Shown here in pieces: positions 43,876-53,124 of a stretch of DNA of 64,000 bases. The stretch comes from an uncultured Verrucomicrobiales bacterium (GTDB lineage: Bacteria > Verrucomicrobiota > Verrucomicrobiia > Verrucomicrobiales > Akkermansiaceae), in the NCBI GenBank assembly GCA_937928545.1, contig CALGJQ010000011.1, positions 81,309 to 145,308 of the forward strand. Direction: 5' to 3'. Numbering within the stretch: position 1 is the first letter of the stretch; the number at the start of each line of letters is the position of its first letter. The notes beneath the pieces are model-generated. The model ran no database searches. It was given only the letters and a program-made list of their open reading frames with translations, and had not been told where the DNA came from. Position numbers and translations under genes: made by a program.

Positions 43876-46642
43876 AGGCTTCGACCGTGTCGCAAGTGCA
43901 AACGAGGTTGCGGTCTCCATGCACATTGTCAACCCTGCCCACGACGGGCCAGAACTTGTGACTTCGCAAACGCGTCACCGGAAAGGCTGCTCTCTCGCGA
44001 CTATAGGGGTGCGTCCAGTCATCACTCATCACCATCTCGGCGGTGTGAGGGGCATTTTTCAAAAGGTTATCTTCCGCGTCCATTTCACCACGCTCGATCT
44101 CTCCCACCTCCTCATAAATCGACAGCATGGCATCGCAAAAACGATCCAGCTCCTCCTTCGACTCAGACTCCGTAGGCTCAATCATCAAGGTTCCCGCAAC
44201 AGGCCAACTCATTGTGGGAGCGTGGAATCCATAGTCGATCAAGCGCTTCGCTACATCCTCAACTCCAATCCCACTTCGGGCAGCCAAGGGGCGAGTATCG
44301 ATAATGCATTCATGCGCCACCAAGCCATCGCGGCCAGTGTAGAGAATCGGATAGGACTCGCGCAAACGATGGGCGACGTAGTTGGCATTCAAGATCGCGA
44401 CTTGGGTCGCTTCTTTCAAACCATCATCTCCCATCATCGCGATATACATCCAAGAGATCACATTGATCGAAGCACTACCGTAAGGGGCAGAGCAAACAAC
44501 ATTGGTGCTTTGCTCCATCATTTCATGCCCCGGAAGAAAATCGACCAGATGAGCCGCGACCCCAATCGGCCCGACTCCGGGGCCTCCTCCGCCATGTGGA
44601 ATACAGAAAGTTTTATGAAGGTTTAGGTGGCACACATCTGCCCCAATCATCCCAGGATTGGTCAAGGCGACCTGTGCATTCATATTTGCCCCGTCCATGT
44701 AGACCTGACCTCCCGCTTCATGAATCTCGGCACAGATTTCTTCAATCCCCTCCTCAAAAACACCGTGAGTCGAAGGGTAAGTGACCATCAGAGCGCCCAA
44801 AGCCTCACGGTGAGCCTCGATCTTCGCGCTAAGATCTGCTCGATCAATGTTCCCCTCCTCATCACAGGCGATCGGAACCACTTTGAACCCTGTCATCACC
44901 GCAGAAGCCGGGTTGGTCCCATGGGCTGAGCTTGGAATCAGGCAGATATTCCGCCCATCATCGCCATTCGCCTGATGATAGGAACGAATCGCCAGCAAAC
45001 CGGCATACTCGCCCTGTGATCCGGCATTCGGTTGCAGCGAAACTGCGGCAAACCCGGTAATCCGCGCCAACCAATCCGATAACTCCTCCAACATCTCACG
45101 ATAGCCCACACTCTGCTCTTCTGGAACAAAGGGATGCAGTGCCGAAACCTCAGGCCAACTCACCGGCATCATCTCGGCTGCCGCATTGAGCTTCATGGTG
45201 CAAGAACCCAGCGGGATCATTGACTCATTTAAGGCGAGATCACGTTTCTCCAATCGACCAAGATAACGCATCATTTCCGTCTCACTCCGGTAAAGATGAA
45301 AGACCTCTTGGCTCAGAAAATCACTCTCACGAGGCAAGGCGAGATCTGATCCCTCAGCCCCTAAACGGACCCCAAAAATTTCCGCAATTCGCGCGGCATC
45401 TTCCTCGGAGCTCGTCTCATCGAGTGAAATCCCCACCCGACCATCCCCAAAATCACGGAAGTTGTAACCGAGTTCTCGAGCCCTGACCAAGACCCCTTCA
45501 GGCGCCTGAATCGTCAAAGTGTCGAAGTACGAAGAATTTAAGATATTGGGTAAAACCTGAGCCAATCGCGAGGTCAACCCATGGACACGATGAGCAATCT
45601 CACGCAAACCATCGGGACCATGATACACAGCATACATTGAAGCCATCACCGCGAGGAGAACCTGTGCGGTGCAGATATTCGAGGTCGCCTTATCTCGACG
45701 AATGTGTTGCTCACGAGTCTGGAGCGACAATCGATACCCCGGCTTGCCTTGGGAATCGAGCGAGACCCCGATGAGACGCCCGGGGATTTTGCGCTTCAGT
45801 TTATCCACGCAAGAAATGAAAGCGGCGTGCGGCCCACCAAAGCCAAGCGGAACGCCAAAACGCTGGCTCGAGCCCACGCAAATATCAGCCCCCATCGCTC
45901 CGGGTTCTTTGAGAACAGTCAAAGCAAGCAAATCACAAGCCACCGTAAGCAGCCCCTTGGCGTCGTGTACCTTGGCTGCGAAGTCGGTGAAATCTCGGAC
46001 GTTCCCCAAGGTCGAAGGGTATTGCACGAGCGCCCCAAAAAAGCCCTCCTCAGGACTAAAATCATCAATTGCCGCGACGACCACCTCCACCCCAAGCGGC
46101 TCGGCACGCGTCCGCACGACCTCAATCGTTTGAGGATGACATTCCTCATCGACCCAGAAGCTTGACCCCTTCGGGTTTGTTGTCAGGGACAGGCTCATCG
46201 CCTCCGCAGCTGCCGTGGCTTCGTCGAGCAGAGAGGCATTGGCCACCTCCAGACCAGTCAGATCCACCACCATCGTTTGAAAATTCAAAAGAGCCTCAAG
46301 GCGACCCTGAGAAATTTCAGGCTGATAGGGCGTGTAGGCCGTATACCAACCGGGATTCTCAAGGATGTTCCGCTGAATCACCGGCGGAGTAATGGTGCCA
46401 GAATAACCCTGCCCGATCAGTGGTTTAAGAAGAACATTCTGGGAAAACTTCTCCTTCAAAGAAGCCAGAGCACCGCTTTCAGAGAGCGCCTTGGGAAGCC
46501 CCATCGGCTCGTCCCATTGAATCGATTTCGGGACTACTCGGTCGACTAAAGAATCAAGGCTGTCGTAGCCAATAGCATCGAGCAATTCCTGCCGTGAATG
46601 GCCCTGCGGTCCAATGTGACGAGTCGCAAATTTTGAGCTCAT
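43856..46642 (-). CDS. gcvP: Glycine dehydrogenase (decarboxylating), P-protein
   Basis: P-protein of the glycine cleavage system: decarboxylates glycine and passes the aminomethyl group to GcvH. Single-chain form of 928 residues. [20 protein letters not shown] opens it; YHTPYQPE-like [20 protein letters not shown] (about 110), the second-half [19 protein letters not shown] and the PLP lysine in [20 protein letters not shown] (about 685) are present. It starts nine bases after gcvH and overlaps the NUDIX gene. Confidence 0.97.
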   Translation of the reverse strand: MSSKFATRHIGPQGHSRQELLDAIGYDSLDSLVDRVVPKSIQWDEPMGLPKALSESGALASLKEKFSQNVLLKPLIGQGYSGTITPPVIQRNILENPGWYTAYTPYQPEISQGRLEALLNFQTMVVDLTGLEVANASLLDEATAAAEAMSLSLTTNPKGSSFWVDEECHPQTIEVVRTRAEPLGVEVVVAAIDDFSPEEGFFGALVQYPSTLGNVRDFTDFAAKVHDAKGLLTVACDLLALTVLKEPGAMGADICVGSSQRFGVPLGFGGPHAAFISCVDKLKRKIPGRLIGVSLDSQGKPGYRLSLQTREQHIRRDKATSNICTAQVLLAVMASMYAVYHGPDGLREIAHRVHGLTSRLAQVLPNILNSSYFDTLTIQAPEGVLVRARELGYNFRDFGDGRVGISLDETSSEEDAARIAEIFGVRLGAEGSDLALPRESDFLSQEVFHLYRSETEMMRYLGRLEKRDLALNESMIPLGSCTMKLNAAAEMMPVSWPEVSALHPFVPEEQSVGYREMLEELSDWLARITGFAAVSLQPNAGSQGEYAGLLAIRSYHQANGDDGRNICLIPSSAHGTNPASAVMTGFKVVPIACDEEGNIDRADLSAKIEAHREALGALMVTYPSTHGVFEEGIEEICAEIHEAGGQVYMDGANMNAQVALTNPGMIGADVCHLNLHKTFCIPHGGGGPGVGPIGVAAHLVDFLPGHEMMEQSTNVVCSAPYGSASINVISWMYIAMMGDDGLKEATQVAILNANYVAHRLRESYPILYTGRDGLVAHECIIDTRPLAARSGIGVEDVAKRLIDYGFHAPTMSWPVAGTLMIEPTESESKEELDRFCDAMLSIYEEVGEIERGEMDAEDNLLKNAPHTAEMVMSDDWTHPYSRERAAFPVTRLRSHKFWPVVGRVDNVHGDRNLVCTCDTVEAYARESI

Positions 46643-46651
46643 CGCCGTGAC

Positions 46652-47026
46652 TTAGGAGACAATAGCGGTGTAGGAACTCGCATCCATCAGATCATTGATC
46701 TGATCTGGACGGGTCACTCTTATCTTGAAAATCCAGCCTGTGTCGTAGGGGTCCGTGTTGATCTTTGAAGGATCGGTGACGAGGTCGGTATTCACCTCGA
46801 TGATCTCGCCCGCGATCGGAGCGTAGATGTCACTCGCAGCCTTGACACTTTCCACCACCGCAGTGGGCGAGCCTTTGTCGATATCGCCCATGTCTGGCAG
46901 TTCCACAAAAACCACGTCGCTTAATTCTTCCTGAGCGTGGTCAGTGATACCGATCGTTGCGATCTCACCTTCAAGGCGGATCCATTCATGTTCGCGAGTG
47001 TAGTGTAAGTCAGTAGGAGCAATCAT
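46652..47026 (-). CDS. gcvH: Glycine cleavage system H protein
   Basis: Lipoyl carrier of the glycine cleavage system, 124 residues. The lipoylated lysine lies in VVESVKAASDIYAPIAGEI (about residue 62). The N-terminal LHYTREHEWIRLEGEIATIG and GWIFKIRV near the end are standard. Middle gene of gcvT-gcvH-gcvP. Confidence 0.97.
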   Translation of the reverse strand: MIAPTDLHYTREHEWIRLEGEIATIGITDHAQEELSDVVFVELPDMGDIDKGSPTAVVESVKAASDIYAPIAGEIIEVNTDLVTDPSKINTDPYDTGWIFKIRVTRPDQINDLMDASSYTAIVS

Positions 47027-47055
47027 AGCTTAAAGTCGGAAAAATCTAGAATTCA

Positions 47056-48138
47056 TCATCTACGATAGAAAGGTTTTTTAACCACTTTGGCCGCAATTTT
47101 GCGACCGCGAACTTCGAGCGACACCGGAGTATCGATTTTCACACGGTCCACGGGGAGGTAAGCGAGGCAAATCCCTTTTTCAAGAGTCGGGGAAAGACTG
47201 CCTGAGGTCAAAACCCCAAGAGGCTCTCCATTCTCGTCTAGAACTTGATAGCCCGGACGAGGCGGCGCGGCGCGCTCGATCACCTCGATTGCCATCAATC
47301 GCTCAGAACATCCCTCCTTTTTCTGCCGAGCCAGAGCATCTGAACCTATAAATTCCCCCTTCCCCAGTGCCACAAAAAAGCCTAAGCCCGCTTCTAATGG
47401 GCTCCGTGATGGAGACAAATCGGACCCGTTTAAGGGGTAACACATCTCAAGGCGAAGACTATCGCGGGCACCCAAGCCACACGGCTTCACCTCTGCCTCC
47501 AGAAAAGCCTTCCACCAACGAATGGCCTGATTGGAAGGGCAAAATAGTTCAAAGCCATCCTCCCCAGTGTATCCGGTTCGACACACCAAAAGGCGCTCAC
47601 CTTCGTGCTTCAAATCATCGACCCCATTACGGCTCGGCAAAGTCCGACCTTCCGTAATCGCGGTATAGATCTCCGCAGCCTGTGGCCCTTGCACAGCCAT
47701 TCCAGCCCATTGCGAACTCTCGTTATTAAGCTCCACTCCCTCGACGAGCCACTGCTCTAACCAAGCAACGTCTTCGTTGATACAAGAGGCATTGACCAGA
47801 AGAAGAAAGAGCTCATCTCCGAGCCGATACAGGATCAAGTCATCAATCACACCACCTTGCTCATTTAGCATGAAAGTGTAGTGCGCATTACCTGGCTCAA
47901 GCGAAGCGACCTCATTCGTCAAAATCCCCTCTAACCATGCCGCCGCTTCTGGACCCGAGACAATAACTTGCCCCATGTGGGAAATATCAAAGATCCCGCA
48001 GGACTCACGGACCGCACGATGCTCCTCGATAATCGAGTCATACATGACGGGCATCTCCCACCCCGCAAAAGGAACCAATCGCCCACCGAGGTCTCGATGT
48101 TCTTGATCAAGGGGAGATAACTTCAATACTTCGCTCAC
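47056..48138 (-). CDS. gcvT: Aminomethyltransferase, T-protein of glycine cleavage
   Basis: Transfers the aminomethyl carbon from GcvH to tetrahydrofolate, releasing ammonia. The 360-residue protein starts at GTG 48138 (VSEVLKLSPLDQEHRDLGGR); longer frames upstream are not homologous to the family. It has LVPFAGWEMPVMYDSIIEEH, GIFDISHMGQV, the folate-site CRTGYTGEDGFELF (about 195) and SPTLEKGICLAYLP. First gene of the operon; only 67 bases separate it from the divergent gene, too little for a tandem glycine riboswitch. Confidence 0.96.
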   Translation of the reverse strand: MSEVLKLSPLDQEHRDLGGRLVPFAGWEMPVMYDSIIEEHRAVRESCGIFDISHMGQVIVSGPEAAAWLEGILTNEVASLEPGNAHYTFMLNEQGGVIDDLILYRLGDELFLLLVNASCINEDVAWLEQWLVEGVELNNESSQWAGMAVQGPQAAEIYTAITEGRTLPSRNGVDDLKHEGERLLVCRTGYTGEDGFELFCPSNQAIRWWKAFLEAEVKPCGLGARDSLRLEMCYPLNGSDLSPSRSPLEAGLGFFVALGKGEFIGSDALARQKKEGCSERLMAIEVIERAAPPRPGYQVLDENGEPLGVLTSGSLSPTLEKGICLAYLPVDRVKIDTPVSLEVRGRKIAAKVVKKPFYRR

Positions 48139-48205
48139 TGGGCGACTGTGTGAGTGCTGATGGAGCTTGTCAACTTGTCCCTCCCCCCCTTTTCTATGAA
48201 CCGAG

Positions 48206-49036
48206 ATGGGACTGAATACGAACCTCGAGAAGAATTTTTCATGGCTAGCCTTTCCGGGCTTAATCCGAGCCATCGTGACGATCCAATGCGTTGTCTTTGC
48301 GCTCGTCACGATGAAACCCGAGACTGCTGGATTTTTCACGGTGTCTCCAGAAGGACTCGCAAAAGGCGAATACTGGCGGATCATCGCTTGGGTCTTCTAC
48401 CCCTTCGTCGCACCCGACGATGGCACGTTTAGATTCATCAATGTCATCTTTCTTCTCATCATCATGAAGATCTCCTTTCTCATCAACGACTCGCTGGAAC
48501 ATGCTTGGGGAGAGACTCGCACCAGCTTCTACGTTTACGGGACGTGGCTCTGCCAAAGTATCATTTTGGGGAGCGCCGCTTGGATTGGCATTCCCACCGG
48601 CGGCCTCGGCTCAGAGGTCTTTTACCTCGCGCTCTTTTTCGCCTTCGCCACTCTTTTTCCCGATTACGAATTCGCCCTCTTCTTCGTTCTCCCCGTGAAG
48701 GTCTGGATCCTCGCCATCCTTGCCGCTGTGATGCTCCTGCTTGGCGGAATCAAATTCCCGCCCCTTCTCCTCGTCTACGCCCTCTGCTTTCTCCCCTATC
48801 TTGCCTGGGCCATTCCCCGCCTCCGGAACTTCTCCAAGCATCGCGCAGAGATCTCCGCTCGCCGCGTGAAATTTAACTCCCAAGCAAAAGGGCGCGAAGC
48901 CGTCAGCCTCCACTCCTGCGCCATCTGCCAACGCACCGAGCAAAGCGACCCCGACCTAGAATTCCGCGTCGCGAAAGACGATGAGGAGTATTGTGTGGAG
49001 CACCTCGATGCGGAGGGAAATCCGAAGCAATCCTAA
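48206..49036 (+). CDS. Rhomboid-like membrane protein without catalytic serine, with C-terminal zinc-ribbon-like tail
   Basis: A 276-residue membrane protein with about six hydrophobic segments. WRIIAWVFYPF, NVIFLLIIMK and LEHAWGETRTSFYVYGTWL have the layout of rhomboid proteases (first helices and L1 region). Where the catalytic GxSG should be, it reads GLGSEVFYLALFFAF (about residue 133), so the nucleophile seems lost; a histidine partner is not evident either. The C-terminal tail has CAICQRTEQSDPDL with YCVEHL, a possible Cys/His metal site. Probably an inactive rhomboid-fold protein binding membrane substrates (inference). Confidence 0.72.
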   Translation: MGLNTNLEKNFSWLAFPGLIRAIVTIQCVVFALVTMKPETAGFFTVSPEGLAKGEYWRIIAWVFYPFVAPDDGTFRFINVIFLLIIMKISFLINDSLEHAWGETRTSFYVYGTWLCQSIILGSAAWIGIPTGGLGSEVFYLALFFAFATLFPDYEFALFFVLPVKVWILAILAAVMLLLGGIKFPPLLLVYALCFLPYLAWAIPRLRNFSKHRAEISARRVKFNSQAKGREAVSLHSCAICQRTEQSDPDLEFRVAKDDEEYCVEHLDAEGNPKQS

Positions 49037-49096
49037 GCTTTCAAAAAAGTGATCTCGTGACTGGACCCAAGTTTTATCATTCCTTAGAATTCCTCC

Positions 49097-49945
49097 ATGA
49101 GAGCAATCATCTTTTTCATATTTTCGCTTGGACTTGGATCACTTCAAGCAGGGTTCAAAATTCCAAAAGGAGTCTTCACCGTATCCGAATTAGAAGAAGC
49201 TCGTGATAAAGCGATCGAGGAAAACAAACCCCTCGTCTTTGTTCTCACCGACTCCGGCTCAACCTGAGGACCATGTAATGCTACCAGTTTGGCAGCATTC
49301 GACACCTTTCGGAGAAAGGCTATCACCGTCATTCTTGAAACTAAAAAATCTCCTTATCTCAATTCCGTCAGCCCCCTAGTCGTGGCAGGCCTATGCGATC
49401 CTAAAATGGGAACAACAATTCCCATTCTCATCAGCACCTCCCCGAAAGGTGAAAAAATATGGGGGGACTTGAACTACCAAGAAATGAAATCAAAAAGAGG
49501 TCTCAAAGATCTCTCCTCGGAACTACTCGCAATCCAAAAAGGGGAAGCCGACCCTCCAAACAGCGACGATATTTTCCCCCGATGGAATATCAAAAAGAAG
49601 CCCGGCTATGGCACTAATGGCAAATTCATAAAACTGGAAAGTGACGCTGTCCACGTCCTTACCACAAAAGGAACGAAAATAAAAATCAAGCTCAACACAC
49701 TCTGCGAGCCAGCTGTCTCTTTCGCCAAAATGATGGCCGGACAGAAGGAAGAAGAGGCTGTCAAAGCTGCCGCGCCAAAAGAAGAAACGTGGACGAATAC
49801 AAAAGGCAGCATCATCAAGGCCACTTTCGTTTCTCTCCAAGAGGATCAAATCACCCTCAAGCTTGAAAACGGAAAAGAAACCACCTTCTCGCTCGACCTC
49901 CTTTCCGAAGAAAGCCGCACTCTCGCGAAATCCTACTCCAAGTAG
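49097..49945 (+). CDS. Candidate selenoprotein: secreted thioredoxin-like protein with UGPC motif and SHD1-like repeats
   Basis: One continuous reading frame of 283 codons interrupted only by a TGA at 49265-49267 (codon 57). The ATG at 49097 starts a signal peptide (RAIIFFIFSLGLGSLQA). Residues about 27-55 (VSELEEARDKAIEENKPLVF) match the first helix and strand of thioredoxin-fold proteins. The active site then reads S-T-TGA-G-P-C: the stop codon replaces the first Cys of CGPC. After it the same frame continues without disruption with a thioredoxin-like remainder. Two SLA1-homology-like modules follow (about 170-210 and 235-282; WTNTKGSIIKATFVSLQEDQ). A stem-loop with SECIS-like geometry lies directly downstream. 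Read as selenocysteine this is a complete gene; the alternative is a nonsense mutation exactly at the catalytic cysteine. A call starting at TTG 49289 would lose the signal peptide and active site. Confidence 0.8.
49277..49299 (+). promoter_or_regulatory. SECIS-like stem-loop downstream of the in-frame TGA
   Basis: AATGCT (49277-49282) pairs perfectly with AGCATT (49294-49299). After one A/C mismatch, CCA pairs with TGG, leaving a GTT apical loop at 49287-49289. The loop G lies 20 bases after the last base of the TGA. Bacterial SECIS elements are recognised by SelB through a small stem-loop right after UGA with a G (often GU) at the start of the apical loop, usually 16-37 bases from UGA; this element fits each point. 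Confidence 0.75.
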
Positions 49946-50182
49946 ATCCGGAGTAAGCCCGTGAGTGAGATCTAAGATCCCCAAGTATTGTCTGGAATAC
50001 AATGGTGGATGAGGGCAGAGCTCGCGGCACCATGAGCGAGCTGATAGAGAAATTCTTCACCCCTATTTCCTTGATTTGAAAAGGACTTCCGGCATTTTGG
50101 GGTAAGTAGTATTTTTGGCGACACCTCTCCAGAATGAGCTACTGATAAGGACTGTTCGCTAATAAATTTCGAAATCAATACT

Positions 50183-50500
50183 ATGTCAGAGAATTTTCTA
50201 GAATCACCAGGAAGAAAGCCGATCGGGAGCTTTAAAGAAGTCTTCGATGCAATCGTTGCCGAATTTCCCGGTTCTGAAAAGGAGACCAGTAAAGCTTGGA
50301 TCGTAAGAATAGACGGTGAACATATTGCAGATGTCTATGCATTTGGTCCCGACGATGGGGATCTTAAGGATGAGAACAATATCAATAATCCGGAGATCGC
50401 CGGTTCTCCAGTCACATGGTTCAATATCATGGGGGATGATGACTGGACATTAGCCGAATTTTTGATGGCTAAGTTTGGCGTCGAAGAGGGCGAGATGTAA
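50183..50500 (+). CDS. Hypothetical acidic cytoplasmic protein
   Basis: A 105-residue acidic protein with no signal peptide or membrane segment. Visible features are KAWIVRIDGEHIADVYAFGP (about residues 37-56) and WFNIMGDDDWTLAEFLMAKF near the end. I do not recognise a family. The sequence is more A+T-rich than the surrounding genome and has a plausible upstream A+T-rich promoter region, so it may be acquired. A small membrane gene follows 31 bases later. Confidence 0.6.
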   Translation: MSENFLESPGRKPIGSFKEVFDAIVAEFPGSEKETSKAWIVRIDGEHIADVYAFGPDDGDLKDENNINNPEIAGSPVTWFNIMGDDDWTLAEFLMAKFGVEEGEM

Positions 50501-50531
50501 GTTTACCGTAACTTAGGTGGAAGCGAATAAG

Positions 50532-50906
50532 ATGAAGTATAAGCTCACATTCTTTTACCTTCCCGCGGCGATCGCAGTCATATTCCTATTGCTTTTTCTT
50601 GTCCCCGCCAGCTTCGGTAACCCATGGGTTTATGTTAAGGTTTGGGATTTCTTACTGATTTTATCATGGAGCTACTTGATTGTCGGACTTCTGAGATTTG
50701 CACATCAGCCCAGAGAAGAGGCCATGCATCTACTTGTGATTGGTTTCTGTGTGCTCTTATTGAGCGTCATTTTCTGCTTCATGAATTTCTCCACCCTTCA
50801 CTACATCTTCTCTCCAACCAACTGGCTTATCACTGGAGGCGCGACTGCGATCGTAGTAGCCTTTCTCACTTTGAGGGCGTTTAAAGACACGAGAGGCAGC
50901 TCCTAA
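50532..50906 (+). CDS. Small hypothetical membrane protein
   Basis: A 124-residue protein with four hydrophobic segments (about 8-28, 36-56, 67-88, 97-117) and short charged loops (RFAHQPREEAMH). ATG 50532 is preferred; a GTG at 50517 would add five residues. No family recognised. Lies in the A+T-richer stretch and probably shares a transcript with the preceding hypothetical gene. Confidence 0.6.
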   Translation: MKYKLTFFYLPAAIAVIFLLLFLVPASFGNPWVYVKVWDFLLILSWSYLIVGLLRFAHQPREEAMHLLVIGFCVLLLSVIFCFMNFSTLHYIFSPTNWLITGGATAIVVAFLTLRAFKDTRGSS

Positions 50907-51248
50907 CTACCCTGCCGAAAAAAACACGGTGCAGGACATAACCCTTCGCTCTTGGAGTGTTTTTTTATCAGAGTTTTAATCTTCGCTCGGAAATTCCAGT
51001 TCTTTAGTCCAGGGCGAGGCAAATATGTCGAATGTCATAAAACGTAACCGATGCCCGCGTCTTCAGCTTCGAAACAAAAAGCAGACGCTTCCGGCACCCC
51101 ACCCTCGATTCACCCCCAAATGCTCGCGCTCTTTTTCCTCGAACAAAAACCTAAGGCAATCACCACAATCTAAGGAAAACGATTGAATATAAGACTTGCT
51201 CTTCAATAGAATTGCCAATAAATTGTACATGACCAACAAACTGTCTCT
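50907..51248. other. 342-base intergenic region without a supported gene
   Basis: Short frames exist on both strands but none has a credible start, composition or family motif. The right end (from about 51180) is A+T-rich, with TTGAAT and several TATAAG/TACATG-like hexamers, and probably holds the promoter and operator of the YefM/YoeB pair that starts at 51249. Nothing else is recognisable. Confidence 0.5.
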
Positions 51249-51506
51249 ATGACAACCGTTTCCTACTCCCACACCCGAAACAACCTCGCCAAGGTTCTAG
51301 AACAGGCGGAATCCAATCATGAACCGATTGTGGTGACTCGGAGTGGAAAAAAGCCTTCTGTCATCCTTTCGATGGAGGAATACGAGAGCATGCAAGAAAC
51401 GCTCCACCTTCTGACTTCTCCCGAGAATGCTCGCCGAATGAGCCAAAGCCTAGCTGATTATGAAGCAGGTAATTTCGTCACGGGAGCCCTTACCGAAGTC
51501 GAGTAA
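51249..51506 (+). CDS. yefM: YefM/Phd-family antitoxin
   Basis: An 85-residue antitoxin. TTVSYSHTRNNLAKVLEQAE and EPIVVTRSGKKPSVILSMEE followed by YESMQETLHLL are the standard YefM N-terminal DNA-binding and dimerisation sequence. The C-terminal tail (ADYEAGNFVTGALTEVE) is the toxin-binding arm. The stop overlaps the toxin start by one base. Confidence 0.94.
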   Translation: MTTVSYSHTRNNLAKVLEQAESNHEPIVVTRSGKKPSVILSMEEYESMQETLHLLTSPENARRMSQSLADYEAGNFVTGALTEVE

Positions 51507-51760
51507 TGGAACTCGTCTGGCTCCCCTTGGGCTGGGAAGACTATCTCCATTGGCAATCCACCGATAAAAAGGTGCTGAAGCGGGTGAACTTGCTCATCAA
51601 AGATGCGATGCGAAATCCCTTGGAGGGAATTGGAAAACCGGAACCCCTGAAGGCCAATTTTTCCGGTTGGTGGTCACGTAGAATTACAGGCGAACACCGG
51701 CTCGTCTACCGAGCTGAGGAAGAGAGGATCATCATCATGAAGTGCCGCTACCACTACTAG
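51506..51760 (+). CDS. yoeB: YoeB-family mRNA interferase toxin
   Basis: An 84-residue RelE-fold ribonuclease that cleaves mRNA on the ribosome. Family features: LGWEDYLHWQSTDKKVLKRV, GIGKPEPLKANFSGWWSRRI, the catalytic Glu/Arg in TGEHRLVYRAE and the conserved end KCRYHY. Length and partner order (antitoxin first) match YefM-YoeB. Confidence 0.95.
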   Translation: MELVWLPLGWEDYLHWQSTDKKVLKRVNLLIKDAMRNPLEGIGKPEPLKANFSGWWSRRITGEHRLVYRAEEERIIIMKCRYHY

Positions 51761-51836
51761 CTTGCGCACTCAGAATTTTCGGACGCGAAATTGATCAAAA
51801 ACTTGATTCCTCACGCCCATCAACCAAGTATCTGCC

Positions 51837-52646
51837 ATGCAGACCTACCTCGATCTCCTCACCGACGTTCTTGAAAACGGCGAAGAACGAGGAGACCGCA
51901 CCGGCACCGGCACGCTCAGTGTTTTTGGTCGTCAGGCTCGTTACGATCTCCGTAAGGGCTTTCCCTGCATCACGACAAAAAAACTTCACCTGCGCTCGAT
52001 CATTCACGAGCTTCTTTGGTTCCTCAAAGGCGACACCAACATCGCTTACCTGAAGGAAAACAAGGTCCGGATCTGGGATGAATGGGCCGACGAAAATGGT
52101 GACCTTGGCCCCGTTTACGGCCAACAATGGCGCTCTTGGCCCAAGGAAGATGGCTCGACCATCGATCAAATCGCCGACCTCGTCGAAGGCCTCAAAAAGA
52201 ACCCGACCTCGCGCCGTCACCTCGTTTCCGCTTGGAACGTGGGCAAGGTAGACGAAATGGCCCTCCCGCCCTGCCACCTCCTCTTTCAATTCTACGTTCA
52301 CAATCCCGAATCCGAGCGCCCCGGCCTGAGCTGCCAACTTTACCAACGTAGTGCCGACCTCTTCCTCGGAGTTCCCTTCAACATCGCCTCATACGCGCTC
52401 CTCACCATGATGGTCGCGCAGGTTAGCGGCTACGAGGCCCGCGAGTTCGTCCACACCTTTGGCGATCTTCACCTTTATTCGAATCACCTCGACCAAGCTC
52501 GCTTGCAGCTCACCCGAGAGCCCTTCCCGCTCCCTCAAATGAAGATTAATCCTGAAGTGACTTCGCTCGATGATTTCACGATCGAGGACTTTACGCTGGC
52601 CGACTACGAGGCTCACCCTCACATTAAAGGAGAAGTTGCTGTATGA
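51837..52646 (+). CDS. thyA: Thymidylate synthase
   Basis: Methylates dUMP to dTMP with methylenetetrahydrofolate. The 269 residues are close to the E. coli length. [31 protein letters not shown] and [11 protein letters not shown] are present; the nucleophilic Cys is in [14 protein letters not shown] (about 150), then [20 protein letters not shown]. The stop overlaps the folA start (ATGA), coupling it to the enzyme that regenerates its folate. Confidence 0.97.
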   Translation: MQTYLDLLTDVLENGEERGDRTGTGTLSVFGRQARYDLRKGFPCITTKKLHLRSIIHELLWFLKGDTNIAYLKENKVRIWDEWADENGDLGPVYGQQWRSWPKEDGSTIDQIADLVEGLKKNPTSRRHLVSAWNVGKVDEMALPPCHLLFQFYVHNPESERPGLSCQLYQRSADLFLGVPFNIASYALLTMMVAQVSGYEAREFVHTFGDLHLYSNHLDQARLQLTREPFPLPQMKINPEVTSLDDFTIEDFTLADYEAHPHIKGEVAV

Positions 52647-53104
52647 AATTAACTGCCATTGTTGCCATGAGCCCGGAGCGGGTAATCGGAAAAGACGGAG
52701 GTCTTCCTTGGAATCTTCCCGACGACCTCAAATTCTTCAAAAAACACACTTCCGGGCACCCCGTGGTGATGGGACGGAAGACCTTCGATTCAATTGGGAA
52801 GCCTCTCCCGCACCGTCAAAACATCGTGATCACGCATGATCCCGCTTGGCACCATGATGGTGTCGAAAGCATTCACCAACCGCAAGAGCTACGGGAATTC
52901 GACCTCATCGACCAACAAGTCTTCATCATCGGCGGCGAACAAATCTACCGCTTTTTCCTCCCTCTTCTTAACGACATCGTCGTCACGCACGTGAACGAGT
53001 CCCACGAGGGTGACACCTACTTTCCGGAATACGAAGAACTCTTCCCAAAGTCCGAACTCATCTGGGAACAAGAAGACTTCGTCATCAAACGTCACTTTAA
53101 ATAA
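52643..53104 (+). CDS. folA: Dihydrofolate reductase
   Basis: Reduces dihydrofolate to tetrahydrofolate with NADPH; 153 residues. The N-terminus [20 protein letters not shown], then [20 protein letters not shown] with MGRKTF, is the standard folate/NADPH site. The catalytic Asp is in NLPDDLK, and [15 protein letters not shown] is the later nucleotide-binding motif. It overlaps thyA by four bases and precedes the DUF3127 gene by 20. Confidence 0.96.
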   Translation: MKLTAIVAMSPERVIGKDGGLPWNLPDDLKFFKKHTSGHPVVMGRKTFDSIGKPLPHRQNIVITHDPAWHHDGVESIHQPQELREFDLIDQQVFIIGGEQIYRFFLPLLNDIVVTHVNESHEGDTYFPEYEELFPKSELIWEQEDFVIKRHFK

Positions 53105-53124
53105 CAACACCTACCCTCAGCAAT

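Noticed and set aside
43243..44175. 310-codon rightward frame over the NUDIX gene and gcvP end
   Set aside because: Begins within a palindromic repeat and runs antisense to a Nudix box and the P-protein; no coding evidence.
48139..48205. Glycine riboswitch before gcvT
   Set aside because: Only 67 bases separate gcvT from the divergent gene and no paired aptamer structure can be drawn there.
49289..49945. Separate gene starting at TTG 49289
   Set aside because: It would begin mid-fold after the thioredoxin active site and without a signal peptide; the same frame extends unbroken to ATG 49097 apart from the TGA, so it is part of the larger gene.
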